The notes beneath the pieces are model-generated. The model worked only from the letters and a program-made list of their open reading frames with translations. It did not search any database and was not told where the DNA came from. From Novosphingobium olei (GTDB lineage Bacteria > Pseudomonadota > Alphaproteobacteria > Sphingomonadales > Sphingomonadaceae), in assembly GCF_012927405.1 (NCBI RefSeq), contig NZ_JABBGM010000002.1:558001-622000 (forward strand): DNA of 64,000 nt. Reading direction: 5' to 3'. This document shows positions 40,646 through 49,090 of this stretch, in pieces (the first letter of the stretch is position 1; each line of letters begins with the position of its first letter). The translations under genes and the position numbers were made by a program.

Positions 40646-42247
40646 TCAACTTGCCTTTTCGAGCGCCATGCGACGGGTGATGCCCAGCGCTTCGAGGAAC
40701 GTTTCGTCGTGGCTGACGACGACGAGCGCGCCGTCGTAGGCGGCAAGGCCGGTTTCGAGCGCCGCAATCGTTTCGAGATCGAGATGGTTGGTCGGTTCAT
40801 CGAGCAGGAGCAGCGGCGGTGGCGTGCCGGCAAGGACGCAGGCGAGCGCCGCGCGCACGGCCTGCCCGCCGCTGAGCGTACCCACGGCCGCATCGGCTGC
40901 GGCGCCCCGGAAGCGAAAGCGGGCCAGTGCGGCGCGCGCGGCGTTGTCGTCCAGATCGGGCTTCAGCCGGCGCAGGTTGGCGACGATGCTTTGCGCTGGA
41001 TCGAGCAGGCTGGCGTGCTGGTCGAGCGTGGCGAAGGGAACGTGAACGCGCACGCTGCCCGCGCGGGGTGCGAGAAGGCCACGGATCAGGGCAAGCGCGG
41101 TGGACTTGCCCGCGCCGTTCGGGCCGGTGATCGCGACGCGTTCTGGGCCGGTGATCATGAGGTTGAAGTCATCGAGCACGGCGGGATTGGTGCCGTAGCC
41201 TGCGACAACCCCTGCGATTTCGAGCACCCTGCGCGAAGGGGCGAGACCGGTTGGCGCGACGTCGACAATCAGCGGTTCGATCACTTCCAGCTTGCCGCGT
41301 GCCTCTGAAAGCCGGGCCTGCGCTTCGCCTTCAAGCCGCTCTGCCTTGCGTGCGTTAAGGCCGCTGGTCGCTTCGGCCCGCTGCTTGCGCGCGCCGAGCA
41401 GGATCTTGGGGCTATCGCCTTTCCGCGCCTTGCGGACACCGGCGCTGTCGCGACGATCCTGGCGTTCGCGAACGGTCTGGACGTCCTGGCGTACGGTGCG
41501 CAGGGCTTGTTCGGCATGGTCGCGCTGCGCCTGTGCGGCGGCGAGTTCGAGCGCTTTCTGCTGGCGGTAGGCGCTGTAGGGGCCGCCGTATCGCGTTGCG
41601 CCGAGCGAGGTCAGTTCGACGATGGCGTCCATCTCTTCCAGCAGTGCACGGTCGTGGCTGACGACCAGCGCTCCCTTGCGCCAGCCGCGCAGGAACGCGG
41701 CAAGCGCGCTGCGGCCCTGGGCGTCGAGATTGTTGGTCGGTTCATCGAGCAGGAGGAAATCGGGATCGGCGAGAATGGCGGCGGCAAGGCCGGCGCGCGT
41801 CTGCTGCCCGCCCGAAAGGCGCTCCACCTGCGTCTGCGCATCGGCATCGAGGCCGGCAGCGGCGAGCGCGGCTTCCAGCCGGCTGGGGAGCGTCCAGTCG
41901 GCTTCGGCCAGATCCTCGGCAGTCGCGCTGCCCGCTTCGGCGCGGGCAAGGCGGTCGAGCGGTTCGGCAAGATCGAGTGCCTGCGCCAGCGTTTCGCCGG
42001 GCGTGCGCGCGACGATCTGGCGCAGCGTGGCGATGGTCGCGTGGCGAACAACCGCGCCGCCCGTGGAGGCGAGATCGCCCGCGATCAGGCGGAGGAGCGT
42101 GGTCTTGCCGCAGCCGTTGCGGCCGACGATGCCGGTGCGTTCGAGCGGAAAGGCGAGGTCCAGCCCGGAAAGGACCGGTCGGCCTTCAGGCGTGGACCAG
42201 GAGAGGTTGGCGAGGGCGATCGAAGCTGGCGTGGTTAAAGAAGGCAT
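40646..42247 (-). CDS. ABC-F family ATPase
   Basis: A 533-residue cytoplasmic protein with two ABC domains and no membrane segment. Domain 1 has Walker A GRNGCGKTTLL near residue 40, signature LSGGQQTRAGLAAAIL and Walker B LLLDEPTNNLD. An arginine/alanine-rich linker of the kind that enters the ribosomal E site follows, with QAQRDHAEQALRTVRQDV. Domain 2 repeats the motifs (GPNGAGKST, LSGGQAVRAALACVL, LLLLDEPTNHLD). ABC-F proteins act on ribosomes (EttA/Uup type) or protect them from antibiotics; which type is unclear. I chose the ATG at 42247; an ATG at 42409 adds 54 residues with no homology to the family. Confidence 0.88.
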   Translation of the reverse strand: MPSLTTPASIALANLSWSTPEGRPVLSGLDLAFPLERTGIVGRNGCGKTTLLRLIAGDLASTGGAVVRHATIATLRQIVARTPGETLAQALDLAEPLDRLARAEAGSATAEDLAEADWTLPSRLEAALAAAGLDADAQTQVERLSGGQQTRAGLAAAILADPDFLLLDEPTNNLDAQGRSALAAFLRGWRKGALVVSHDRALLEEMDAIVELTSLGATRYGGPYSAYRQQKALELAAAQAQRDHAEQALRTVRQDVQTVRERQDRRDSAGVRKARKGDSPKILLGARKQRAEATSGLNARKAERLEGEAQARLSEARGKLEVIEPLIVDVAPTGLAPSRRVLEIAGVVAGYGTNPAVLDDFNLMITGPERVAITGPNGAGKSTALALIRGLLAPRAGSVRVHVPFATLDQHASLLDPAQSIVANLRRLKPDLDDNAARAALARFRFRGAAADAAVGTLSGGQAVRAALACVLAGTPPPLLLLDEPTNHLDLETIAALETGLAAYDGALVVVSHDETFLEALGITRRMALEKAS

Positions 42248-42374
42248 GGGTCGCGACTTTCCGGAAGGCAATGCGGGCGGGCTTTGCGATCGGGAAGTGG
42301 TCCATGGCCTTGAAACTCCAGCAGTATTGCACGCGAGGATAGGCGCCTGGCGAGGCGAGGGCAAGCGGATGCAG

Positions 42375-42401
42375 AAAGGGCGGGTCCTTGCGAACCCGCC
42401 C
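42375..42401 (-). terminator. terminator of the Hsp20 gene
   Basis: On the minus strand GGGCGGGTTC, a short loop and GACCCGCCC are followed by TTTCT. It starts about 24 bases after the Hsp20 stop at 42425. Confidence 0.7.
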
Positions 42402-42424
42402 CCGATCATCGTGTCGCCAATGCC

Positions 42425-42886
42425 TCAGGCGGCGTTGGCGTCGCCTTCGATCACCGAAAGCTGCTTCTGCGCGCCGATCAGCACCTTCTTCGGCTTCATC
42501 GCTTCGGGCACTTCGCGCAGCAGGTCGATAGTCAGCAGACCATCGGCGAGGTCAGCAGCTTCGACGCGGACGAAATCGGCGAGTTCGAAGCGGCGTTCGA
42601 AGCCACGGTTGGCGATGCCGACGTGGAGGAACTGCTGCTTTTCGTCGAGATCGGCCTTGCTGCCCTTGACCACCAGCAGATTCTGCTGGGCGGTGATGTC
42701 GAGCTCTTCGGGCTTGAAGCCGGCGACCGCCAGCGTGATGCGATAGCTGTCATCGCCGCGGCGTTCGATGTTGAAGGGGGGATAGTTGTCGCCACCCTGC
42801 GCGCGGGCCTGGCGTTCGAGCAGATCGAACAGCCGGTCGAAACCCACGGTGGTGCGGCGATAGGGGGTGAAATCGAAACGGTTCAT
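42425..42886 (-). CDS. Hsp20 family small heat-shock protein (IbpA-like)
   Basis: A 153-residue alpha-crystallin-type chaperone. The N-terminal segment NRFDFTPYRRTTVGFDRLFD leads into the crystallin domain (about residues 35-130, RGDDSYRITLAVAGF, ELDITAQQNLLVV), with the C-terminal extension after ELADFVRVEAADLADGLL. It should form large oligomers that hold unfolding proteins for refolding by DnaK/ClpB. The size is that of IbpA/HspH proteins. The ATG at 42886 is preceded by GAGGATAT. A CTTGATT element with a downstream CACACATGAT at 42993-43023 could be a sigma-32-type promoter, which would fit heat-shock control. Confidence 0.92.
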   Translation of the reverse strand: MNRFDFTPYRRTTVGFDRLFDLLERQARAQGGDNYPPFNIERRGDDSYRITLAVAGFKPEELDITAQQNLLVVKGSKADLDEKQQFLHVGIANRGFERRFELADFVRVEAADLADGLLTIDLLREVPEAMKPKKVLIGAQKQLSVIEGDANAA

Positions 42887-42992
42887 GGCAATATCCTCTT
42901 GATGAGCAATCTGCACTTTTCCGCCCCGGACCCATCTGGCGTCCGTGCGGGTTTGATGTGTACGGTCCCGCTTGCGGCGACCGGCACGAAAC

Positions 42993-43023
42993 ATCATGTG
43001 TGCTTGGGCAACCGGAAATCAAG
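42993..43023 (-). promoter_or_regulatory. possible RpoH-type promoter for hsp20
   Basis: Read on the minus strand, CTTGATT is followed after 14 bases by CACACATGAT, which partly fits the alphaproteobacterial sigma-32 pattern (CTTGAA with a C-rich -10). The match is loose. It overlaps the leader of the glutaredoxin gene. Confidence 0.3.
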
Positions 43024-43032
43024 AGGGTCGAA

Positions 43033-43311
43033 ATGAGCGAGCCGAACACCACGCCGAAGGTCGAGATGTACACCAAGTGGGGCTGCCCCTACTGCGCGCG
43101 CGCCAAGGCGCTGCTCGACCAGAAGGCGGTCGCTTATGAAGAATACGACGTGACCATGGGCGGGCCGAAGAAGGCCGAGATGATGGAGCGCGCGCCCGGC
43201 CACAGCACGGTGCCATCGATCTTCGTCGACGGCATGCACATCGGCGGATCGGACGACCTTGCCGCGCTGCACCGGCAGGGCAAGCTCGACATGCTGCTGG
43301 GCAAGGCCTGA
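43033..43311 (+). CDS. grxC: glutaredoxin 3 (GrxC)
   Basis: A 92-residue thioredoxin-fold protein with the dithiol active site CPYC (residues 18-21 in WGCPYCARAK), the cis-Pro loop HSTVPSIFVDG and the GSDDLAALHRQGKL helix, all typical of the GrxC class. It reduces protein disulfides and mixed disulfides with glutathione in the cytoplasm. The ATG at 43033 has GAGGG a few bases before it. It starts a run with the nitrilase-family gene (6 bp gap) and the DUF1178 gene (4 bp overlap), an arrangement seen in many alphaproteobacteria. Confidence 0.92.
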   Translation: MSEPNTTPKVEMYTKWGCPYCARAKALLDQKAVAYEEYDVTMGGPKKAEMMERAPGHSTVPSIFVDGMHIGGSDDLAALHRQGKLDMLLGKA

Positions 43312-43316
43312 CCTGC

Positions 43317-44165
43317 ATGAGCGATGGGGGCGCTTCGGGAGTAAAGGTCGCGCTGCTGCAGATGACGAGCGGCATCGACCCGCTTGCCAATGCAGCGACG
43401 ATGGTTGGCGCGGTGAAGCGGGCCGCCGACGAAGGCGCTGCGATGCTGTTCACGCCCGAAATGTCCGGCCTGATCGACCGCGATCGCAAGCGTGGGAGCG
43501 CGCACGTCGTGCCCGAAGATCAGAGCCCGGTGCTCGCCGCCGTGCGCGAGGCGGCGGCGAAGGCGGGCCTGTGGGTGCACATCGGCTCGCTGGGCGTGCC
43601 GGTGGATGGGGCGCTTTGGGCTAACCGCGCCTTCGTGATCGATCCGGCGGGCGACATCGCCGCGCGCTACGACAAGATCCACATGTTCGACGTGGATCTG
43701 GCCACCGGCGAAAGCTGGCGCGAATCCGCCGCCTATCGCCCCGGAGAGCAGGTGGTGACGGTCGATTGCCCGGTGGGCAAGCTGGGAATTGCGATCTGCT
43801 ACGACATCCGCTTCCCCGCGCTGTTCGAGGAGCTGGAGCGCCAGCGGTGCGATGCGATCGCAATCCCCGCCGCGTTCACCGTGCCCACCGGCAAGGCGCA
43901 CTGGCACCTGATGCAGCGCGCGCGTGCTGTCGAGGCGAGCGCCTTCGTGATCTCTGCCGCGCAAGTCGGCCACCACGAGGACGGGCGCGAGACCTATGGC
44001 CACAGCCTGGTGATCGACCCGTGGGGCGATGTGGTGCTCGACATGGGCGGGGAGCGTGCTGGGCTGGGCTTTGCCGAAATAGACCTTGCCCGCATCGCCG
44101 AAGTGCGGCGGCAGTTGCCAAGTCTTGCCAACAAGCGCGAAATCCCTAGATCGCGCGGATCATGA
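43317..44165 (+). CDS. carbon-nitrogen hydrolase (Nit/omega-amidase type)
   Basis: A 282-residue nitrilase-superfamily enzyme. The catalytic triad is visible as Glu in LFTPEMSGL, Lys in YDKIHMFDVD and Cys in GIAICYDIRFP. The sequence belongs to the Nit1/Nit2 branch. Nit1 homologues hydrolyse deaminated glutathione, the product formed when aminotransferases act on glutathione by mistake; Nit2 proteins are omega-amidases. The link to a glutaredoxin gene makes the deaminated-glutathione role attractive, though this is inference. Its TGA overlaps the ATG of the DUF1178 gene (ATGA). Confidence 0.85.
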   Translation: MSDGGASGVKVALLQMTSGIDPLANAATMVGAVKRAADEGAAMLFTPEMSGLIDRDRKRGSAHVVPEDQSPVLAAVREAAAKAGLWVHIGSLGVPVDGALWANRAFVIDPAGDIAARYDKIHMFDVDLATGESWRESAAYRPGEQVVTVDCPVGKLGIAICYDIRFPALFEELERQRCDAIAIPAAFTVPTGKAHWHLMQRARAVEASAFVISAAQVGHHEDGRETYGHSLVIDPWGDVVLDMGGERAGLGFAEIDLARIAEVRRQLPSLANKREIPRSRGS

Positions 44166-44644
44166 TCGTTTTCGACCTTGAATGCGCCGGGACCGGCCAC
44201 CGTTTCGAAGGGTGGTTCGGATCGTCGGAAGACTTTGCGCAGCAGCAGGAGCGCGGGCTGGTGACGTGCCCGGTGTGCGGATCGGCCGATGTGACCAAGG
44301 CGGTGATGGCGCCGCGCCTGACGCGCAAGGGCAACCAGATGCCCGCGCCTGCGCCCGTGCAGCCGGCATTGGCGAACAAGCCGCAGCCGATGGCGCACGC
44401 CATGCCGCCCGAAGCGATCGAGATGATGAAGGCGGTCGCCACGATGCAGGCCGAGGCGCTGAAGAGTTCGACATGGGTGGGCGATCGCTTCGCCGAGGAC
44501 GCGCGTGCGATGCACTATGGCGAAAAGGACGCCGCGCCGATCCACGGCCAGGCGACGCTCGACGAAGCGCGCGAGCTGTTCGAGGAAGGCGTCGAGATCG
44601 CGCCGCTGCTGGTACCGGTGGTGCCGCCGGGCGAGGCGAACTGA
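44162..44644 (+). CDS. DUF1178 family protein
   Basis: A 160-residue protein of the DUF1178 family. The conserved N terminus MIVFDLECAGTGHRFEGWF is followed by TCPVCGSADVTKAVMAP, so Cys8, Cys37 and Cys40 could make a partial zinc-ribbon-like site. A Pro/Ala-rich spacer and the C-terminal helical segment (YGEKDAAPIHGQATLDEARE, ending VPPGEAN) complete it. No biochemical role is known. It is translationally coupled to the nitrilase-family gene, and tRNA-Arg follows 62 bp later. Confidence 0.85.
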   Translation: MIVFDLECAGTGHRFEGWFGSSEDFAQQQERGLVTCPVCGSADVTKAVMAPRLTRKGNQMPAPAPVQPALANKPQPMAHAMPPEAIEMMKAVATMQAEALKSSTWVGDRFAEDARAMHYGEKDAAPIHGQATLDEARELFEEGVEIAPLLVPVVPPGEAN

Positions 44645-44706
44645 GCCCGGGGCGCGCCATCATAGGCGTTGCCCCTTGCCCCAGAGCCCCCTAAAGGAAC
44701 CCCGGC

Positions 44707-44783
44707 GCGCCCGTAGCTCAGCCGGATAGAGCACCAGATTCCTAATCTGGGGGCCATGGGTTCGAATCCCGTCGGGCGCACCA
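44707..44783 (+). tRNA. tRNA-Arg (CCT)
   Basis: A 77-nt cloverleaf: acceptor stem GCGCCCG with CGGGCGC, D arm GCTCAGCCGGATAGAGC, anticodon stem CCAGA/TCTGG with loop TTCCTAA giving CCT, T arm GTTCGAATC, and encoded CCA. CCU reads the AGG codon. No att-like repeat or integrase lies nearby. Confidence 0.95.
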
Positions 44784-44898
44784 ACTCCCTCCCTTGCAAG
44801 CACCATCCAGGACTGGCTGTGCCGCTGGCAGTGCGCCAGCTGGCTTTCGGACCGGGCCCGCGATAAGCGTTGGCAAAGCAAGGGGATGGACCATACCG

Positions 44899-46332
44899 AT
44901 GCGATCATTGTTGCGGCGCAAGGCAATTCCGGCGAGCCATGAGCTGCCCGAGCACCAGCGGCTGGCGCGCACGCTTTCGTGGCCGCATCTGATGGCGATG
45001 GGCGTGGGTGCGATCGTCGGGACCGGTATCCTGACGCTGATCGGCGTGGGGGCGGACCGGGCGGGCCCGGCGGTGCTGTGGTCGTTCGTGGTCGCCGGCG
45101 TGATCTGCGCCTGCGCCGCGCTTGCCTATGCCGAGATGGCGACCGCGATCCCCGCTTCGGGCAGCGCCTATACCTACAGCTACGCGGTGCTGGGCGAGGT
45201 CTTCGCGTGGATCGTGGGGTGGTCGCTGATCCTGGAATACTCGCTGGTGGTTTCCACCGTGGCGGTCGGTTGGTCAGGCTATGCCAACGGTTTCCTGATC
45301 GGGTTGGGCGTGCACTTGCCCGATGCACTTGTGCAGGGGCCGACGGTCGAGAACGGTGTGCTGACGCATCTGGGCGTCAATCTGCCGGCGGTGTTCATCA
45401 TCGCGGTGGTGGCTGCGCTGCTGATGCGCGGGACCCAGGAAAGTGCGCGGATCAACACGGCGCTGGTGGTGCTCAAGCTGGTGACGCTGGCGCTGTTCGT
45501 TGCGGTGGCCGCGCCGCACTTCGACGCGGCGAACCTTCAGCCGTTTGCCCCGCATGGCTATGGCAGCACGCCGGGCGAGGGCGGGGTGAAGTACGGGATG
45601 CTGGGGGCAGCGGCGATCATCTTCTTCGCTTTTTATGGCTTCGATGCGATCTCCACTGCGGCGGAAGAAGCGCGCAACCCCGACCGCGACCTGCCGATCG
45701 CGATCGTGGGGTCGATGGCGGCCTGCACCGCGATCTACATCGTGGTCGCGACCGCTGCCGTGGGTGCGTTACATTACACCGCATTCGGCAAGAGTGCCGA
45801 ACCACTCGCGCTGATCCTGCGGTCGATCGGCAGCCCGGGTGTGGCCACGGTGGTGGCGGGCGCGGCGGTGATCGCACTGCCGACGGTGATCCTGGGCTTC
45901 CTCTATGGCCAGAGCCGCATCTTCATGGTGATGGCGCGCGACGGGTTCCTGCCCGAAAGCCTGGCGCGGGTTTCGGCGCGGGGCGTGCCGGCGCGGATCA
46001 CCGGGGCGACGGCGCTGTTCGTGGCCGCGATCGCGGCGCTGCTTCCGCTCGACCTGATCGCGAGCCTTGCCAACGCAGGCACGCTGTGCGCCTTCGTGGC
46101 GGTGGCGCTGTGCGTTCTGATCCTGCGCCGGCGCGAGCCCGAGGCGCGGCGGGCGTTCCGCACGCCGCTGGCCTGGGTGGTGTGTCCGGTGGCGATCCTT
46201 GGCTGCCTGTACCTGTTCACCGGGTTGCAGGCGATCACGCAGAAGTCGTTCCTGGCGTGGAATGCGGCGGGGCTGGTGTTCTACCTGCTCTATGCCCGCC
46301 ACCGCAGCCTGGCGGGCGCCAAGGCTGGGTGA
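44899..46332 (+). CDS. amino acid permease (APC superfamily, cationic amino acid transporter-like)
   Basis: A 477-residue protein with about 12 transmembrane helices. The N-terminal segment GVGAIVGTGILTLIGVGAD is the conserved helix-1 unwound region of the APC superfamily, and FAFYGFDAISTAAEEARNP is the helix-6 signature of cationic amino acid transporters (CAT) and related YfnA-type permeases. Substrate could be arginine, lysine or other amino acids. The ATG at 44899 has AGGGGATGG upstream. It is followed by a bidirectional stem-loop and then the convergent TonB receptor gene. Confidence 0.85.
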   Translation: MRSLLRRKAIPASHELPEHQRLARTLSWPHLMAMGVGAIVGTGILTLIGVGADRAGPAVLWSFVVAGVICACAALAYAEMATAIPASGSAYTYSYAVLGEVFAWIVGWSLILEYSLVVSTVAVGWSGYANGFLIGLGVHLPDALVQGPTVENGVLTHLGVNLPAVFIIAVVAALLMRGTQESARINTALVVLKLVTLALFVAVAAPHFDAANLQPFAPHGYGSTPGEGGVKYGMLGAAAIIFFAFYGFDAISTAAEEARNPDRDLPIAIVGSMAACTAIYIVVATAAVGALHYTAFGKSAEPLALILRSIGSPGVATVVAGAAVIALPTVILGFLYGQSRIFMVMARDGFLPESLARVSARGVPARITGATALFVAAIAALLPLDLIASLANAGTLCAFVAVALCVLILRRREPEARRAFRTPLAWVVCPVAILGCLYLFTGLQAITQKSFLAWNAAGLVFYLLYARHRSLAGAKAG

Positions 46333-46343
46333 TCCGCAAAAGC

Positions 46344-46379
46344 TGCAGGCGGACCACCCCGGGGGACGATCCGCCTGCA
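46344..46379. terminator. stem-loop terminator between convergent genes
   Basis: Perfect 10-bp arms TGCAGGCGGA and TCCGCCTGCA flank a 16-base inner region that can pair further (CCCC/GGGG). On the plus strand it is followed by AATATTTTC. It separates the amino-acid permease and TonB receptor genes. Confidence 0.65.
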
Positions 46380-46402
46380 AATATTTTCAGGTACGGGCCG
46401 CT

Positions 46403-48718
46403 TCAGAAGCGGAAGGCGATGGTGCCGAAGACCTGCCGCGGGGGAATGTATTCCACGCTGGTGGTGCCCGAACCGTAAGGATCGGCGAACTTGTTGCTGA
46501 TGCCGGCCTTGTCGGTGATGTTGGTTGCCGTGACCGAGAAGGTGAACGGCGAGTTTTCCGGCTGATACTGCACGAACAGGTTGCCGATCGTGTAGGCGGG
46601 CACCGTATCGTAGGCGGGCACGTTGAAGATGCGCGAGTTGAACTTGCCGCGGTAGATCACTTCGCCGCGCAGGGTCAGTTCACCCGGACCGACCGGCGCG
46701 GTGTAGGTGGCGGCAAAGCTGCCCTGGACGCCGGGTAGCTTGGGGATCTTCTTGCCGTTGGTGTTGGCGGAAGCCCCGATGACCGCCCCGATGATCCGCG
46801 GATCGAAGTAATAGGCCGCGGGGTAGCCGAGGGCCGCGAAGGTGGTGGCGCGGATGTCCTGCGCAGTCTGCTTGTCGATGGTGTAATAGTCGCCCTTGAA
46901 CTTGCCCTTGGCGAGCGCGAGGTTGCCGTCGAAGCGCAGTCCGGTGACCGGTGCCCACGTCGTTTCGAATTCGACGCCGTAGGTTTCAGCCTTGGGAATG
47001 TTTGCCGTGCCGCCGGCGAAGGGGACCGGATCTTCGGCGGTGAACTGGAAGTTCTTGTACCAGTAGTAGTAGGCCGAGGCGTTGAAGCGCAGCGTCTTGT
47101 CGAAGAATTCGTTCTTCGAGCCGATTTCGGCCGCCCAGACGGTCTCCTTCTTGTACGCGCTTTTCACGTAGATTGAATCGCCCGCGAAGGTCACGCCGCT
47201 GGGCTTGTAGCCCTTCGACCCGGTGACGTAGACCATGTGTTCGGGCGAAAGCTGGTATTGCAGGCTCAGCTTGCCGGTGACCGCGTCGCTCTTGGATTCG
47301 CGCGGCGGGACCGTCGCGAAATACTGCACCGGCTGCGCGGTGATCTTGTCCCAGTTGTGGCGCGCACCGGCAATGATGTCGAGCTTGTCGGTCGCGTGGA
47401 TGATGACCTGGCCATAGCCCGCCAGCGTCGAGTGCTGGTAGGGGCTGTTGGTCTGGAAGGTGACGCGCTCTCCGTTCGACGGATCGACCGCGAACCCTGT
47501 GGGGGCGTATTCAAGAATGTCCTGCAGCGCGTTCTGGCGCAGGAAGAAGAAGCCCAGCGTCCATTCGATGGACTTGTTGGGCGTGGACGAGAGCGAGATT
47601 TCCTGCGTCCACGTGCTCGAATAGTCGCGCCACTTGACGAGGTTGTCGTAGTAGTTGGCGTAGGTGTAGCGATCGTTGTCGCCGGTCTGGTTCTTGTTGA
47701 GGTACTGATAGGCGGTGACCGACTTGAGCACCGCGACATCGCCCAGCGTCTTGGCCATCGACAGGTAGGCCATGCGGGTCTTGGTCTTGTAGGTGCTAGG
47801 GAAGTCCTGGTAGACGGCGCGCGGGTTGGACAGCGGATCGGCCACGTAGGTGGTGCTGCCGTTCGCCGGATCGGTGCTGCACAGCAGGCACTTCTGCAGC
47901 GCGCCGTTGTGATCGGCATCGAACGACTGGCCCGAAAGCGTCAGGGTGAAATCGTCCGACGGCTGCCACAGCAGCGAAACGTGCGCGCCAAGGTTGTCGG
48001 CATCGTCGAGCGGATACTTGTCGTAGCCGGGAACTTGCGTGGCATAGCCATAGCCATCGTGGCGCAGATACTGCACCGTGGCGCGCACGGCCAGCGTATC
48101 GCCGATCGGCAGGTTCAGCGTGCCGTAGCCGCGCACGTAGTTGTAGTTGCCGTACGAAACGTTGGCTTCGCCGCTGGTCTCGCCGAGCTTGGGCTTGCGC
48201 GTGATGACGTTGACCGCGCCGCCGGTGGAGGTCTGGCCGAACACGGTGCCCTGCGGTCCGCGCAGCACTTCGACGTGGTCGACGTCGAGCAGGTCCTGGT
48301 TGAGCGCGACGACGTGGGCGATGTAGACGCCGTCGATGTGGAAGGCGACGCCGGGCTGCGAGTTGGGGTTCTGGGCGGTTTCGTAGCCAATGCCGCGGAT
48401 GGCGATGACGCGTTCGTTGCCTTCGCTCTTGGTCACGGTCAGGCCGGGTACGAAGCCGTTGAGATCTGCAAGCTCGGTGGCGTTGCGCTGGCGCAGGGCA
48501 TCCTGCGACACGGCCGTGATCGACAGCGGCGCTGCCTGCAGGTTCACTTCGCGCTTTTCGCCCACGACGGTGATGCTGCCGATGCCCGCATCGTCTGCGG
48601 TTGCCGGGATGGCTTCGGTCGACTGGTCGTCGGCGGACACTTCCGCAGCCCGCACGCCCGTGGCGGACAGGGCGAGAAGGGATGCTGTGGCGGTTAACAG
48701 GATGGAAGACTTGCGCAT
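46403..48718 (-). CDS. TonB-dependent outer-membrane receptor
   Basis: A 771-residue receptor. The signal peptide MRKSSILLTATASLLALSA ends near residue 25, and a segment GSITVVGEKREVNLQAAP resembles the TonB-box/plug start. The plug shows GLTVTKSEGNERVIAIRGIG and the HVEVLRGPQGTVFG signature. The barrel ends in a C-terminal Phe (IAFRF). The RGIGYETAQNPNSQPGVAFH element in the plug is typical of the iron/xenobiotic-type receptor subfamily of sphingomonads. The ATG at 48718 gives a proper signal peptide. It is divergent, across about 370 bp, to a 2-oxoglutarate dioxygenase gene and probably serves that catabolic cluster. Confidence 0.88.
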   Translation of the reverse strand: MRKSSILLTATASLLALSATGVRAAEVSADDQSTEAIPATADDAGIGSITVVGEKREVNLQAAPLSITAVSQDALRQRNATELADLNGFVPGLTVTKSEGNERVIAIRGIGYETAQNPNSQPGVAFHIDGVYIAHVVALNQDLLDVDHVEVLRGPQGTVFGQTSTGGAVNVITRKPKLGETSGEANVSYGNYNYVRGYGTLNLPIGDTLAVRATVQYLRHDGYGYATQVPGYDKYPLDDADNLGAHVSLLWQPSDDFTLTLSGQSFDADHNGALQKCLLCSTDPANGSTTYVADPLSNPRAVYQDFPSTYKTKTRMAYLSMAKTLGDVAVLKSVTAYQYLNKNQTGDNDRYTYANYYDNLVKWRDYSSTWTQEISLSSTPNKSIEWTLGFFFLRQNALQDILEYAPTGFAVDPSNGERVTFQTNSPYQHSTLAGYGQVIIHATDKLDIIAGARHNWDKITAQPVQYFATVPPRESKSDAVTGKLSLQYQLSPEHMVYVTGSKGYKPSGVTFAGDSIYVKSAYKKETVWAAEIGSKNEFFDKTLRFNASAYYYWYKNFQFTAEDPVPFAGGTANIPKAETYGVEFETTWAPVTGLRFDGNLALAKGKFKGDYYTIDKQTAQDIRATTFAALGYPAAYYFDPRIIGAVIGASANTNGKKIPKLPGVQGSFAATYTAPVGPGELTLRGEVIYRGKFNSRIFNVPAYDTVPAYTIGNLFVQYQPENSPFTFSVTATNITDKAGISNKFADPYGSGTTSVEYIPPRQVFGTIAFRF

Positions 48719-49090
48719 GGGTTCCCCCCTCATTGCTGGCTTGATCCATCCCCTCAGGCAGCTTTTGCTGATTGCTCTCCCTTGGCACGCCTTCTGCCGG
48801 GCCCGCCTTGACTTGCCCTTTGAATGTCTGCGCGGGAGGGTTGCGGGTCTTGCGCCACTACGCACGATTAATTGACGGTTCCCCCTTGAACGCCGCGCCG
48901 CCTGCCACATCCAGCGCGCTTTGCAAATGCCCTATAACACCCTTGTCCGTGCGGGGGCGGGCAAGGCGAGGTGATCGGGATGGAGGCGTAAAGGGATCGG
49001 CACAAAATCCTGCGCAGTGCGACAAGAACCGCCCGCGACTTTATGTCACAGGCAAGACCACACGCCATTTGCCATCGTGAGGAAGCAACC
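48719..49090. other. divergent promoter region
   Basis: 372 bp between the TonB receptor (minus) and the dioxygenase (plus). TATAAC near 48933 toward the plus gene is a possible -10, without a good -35 at 17 bases. No motif of the 3.7-19 kb island occurs here. I see no further gene. Confidence 0.35.

Noticed and set aside
23264..44783. tRNA genes as integration sites for a genomic island
   Set aside because: Neither tRNA-Val nor tRNA-Arg has an integrase gene or a displaced 3'-end repeat nearby, and the flanking genes are ordinary core genes.
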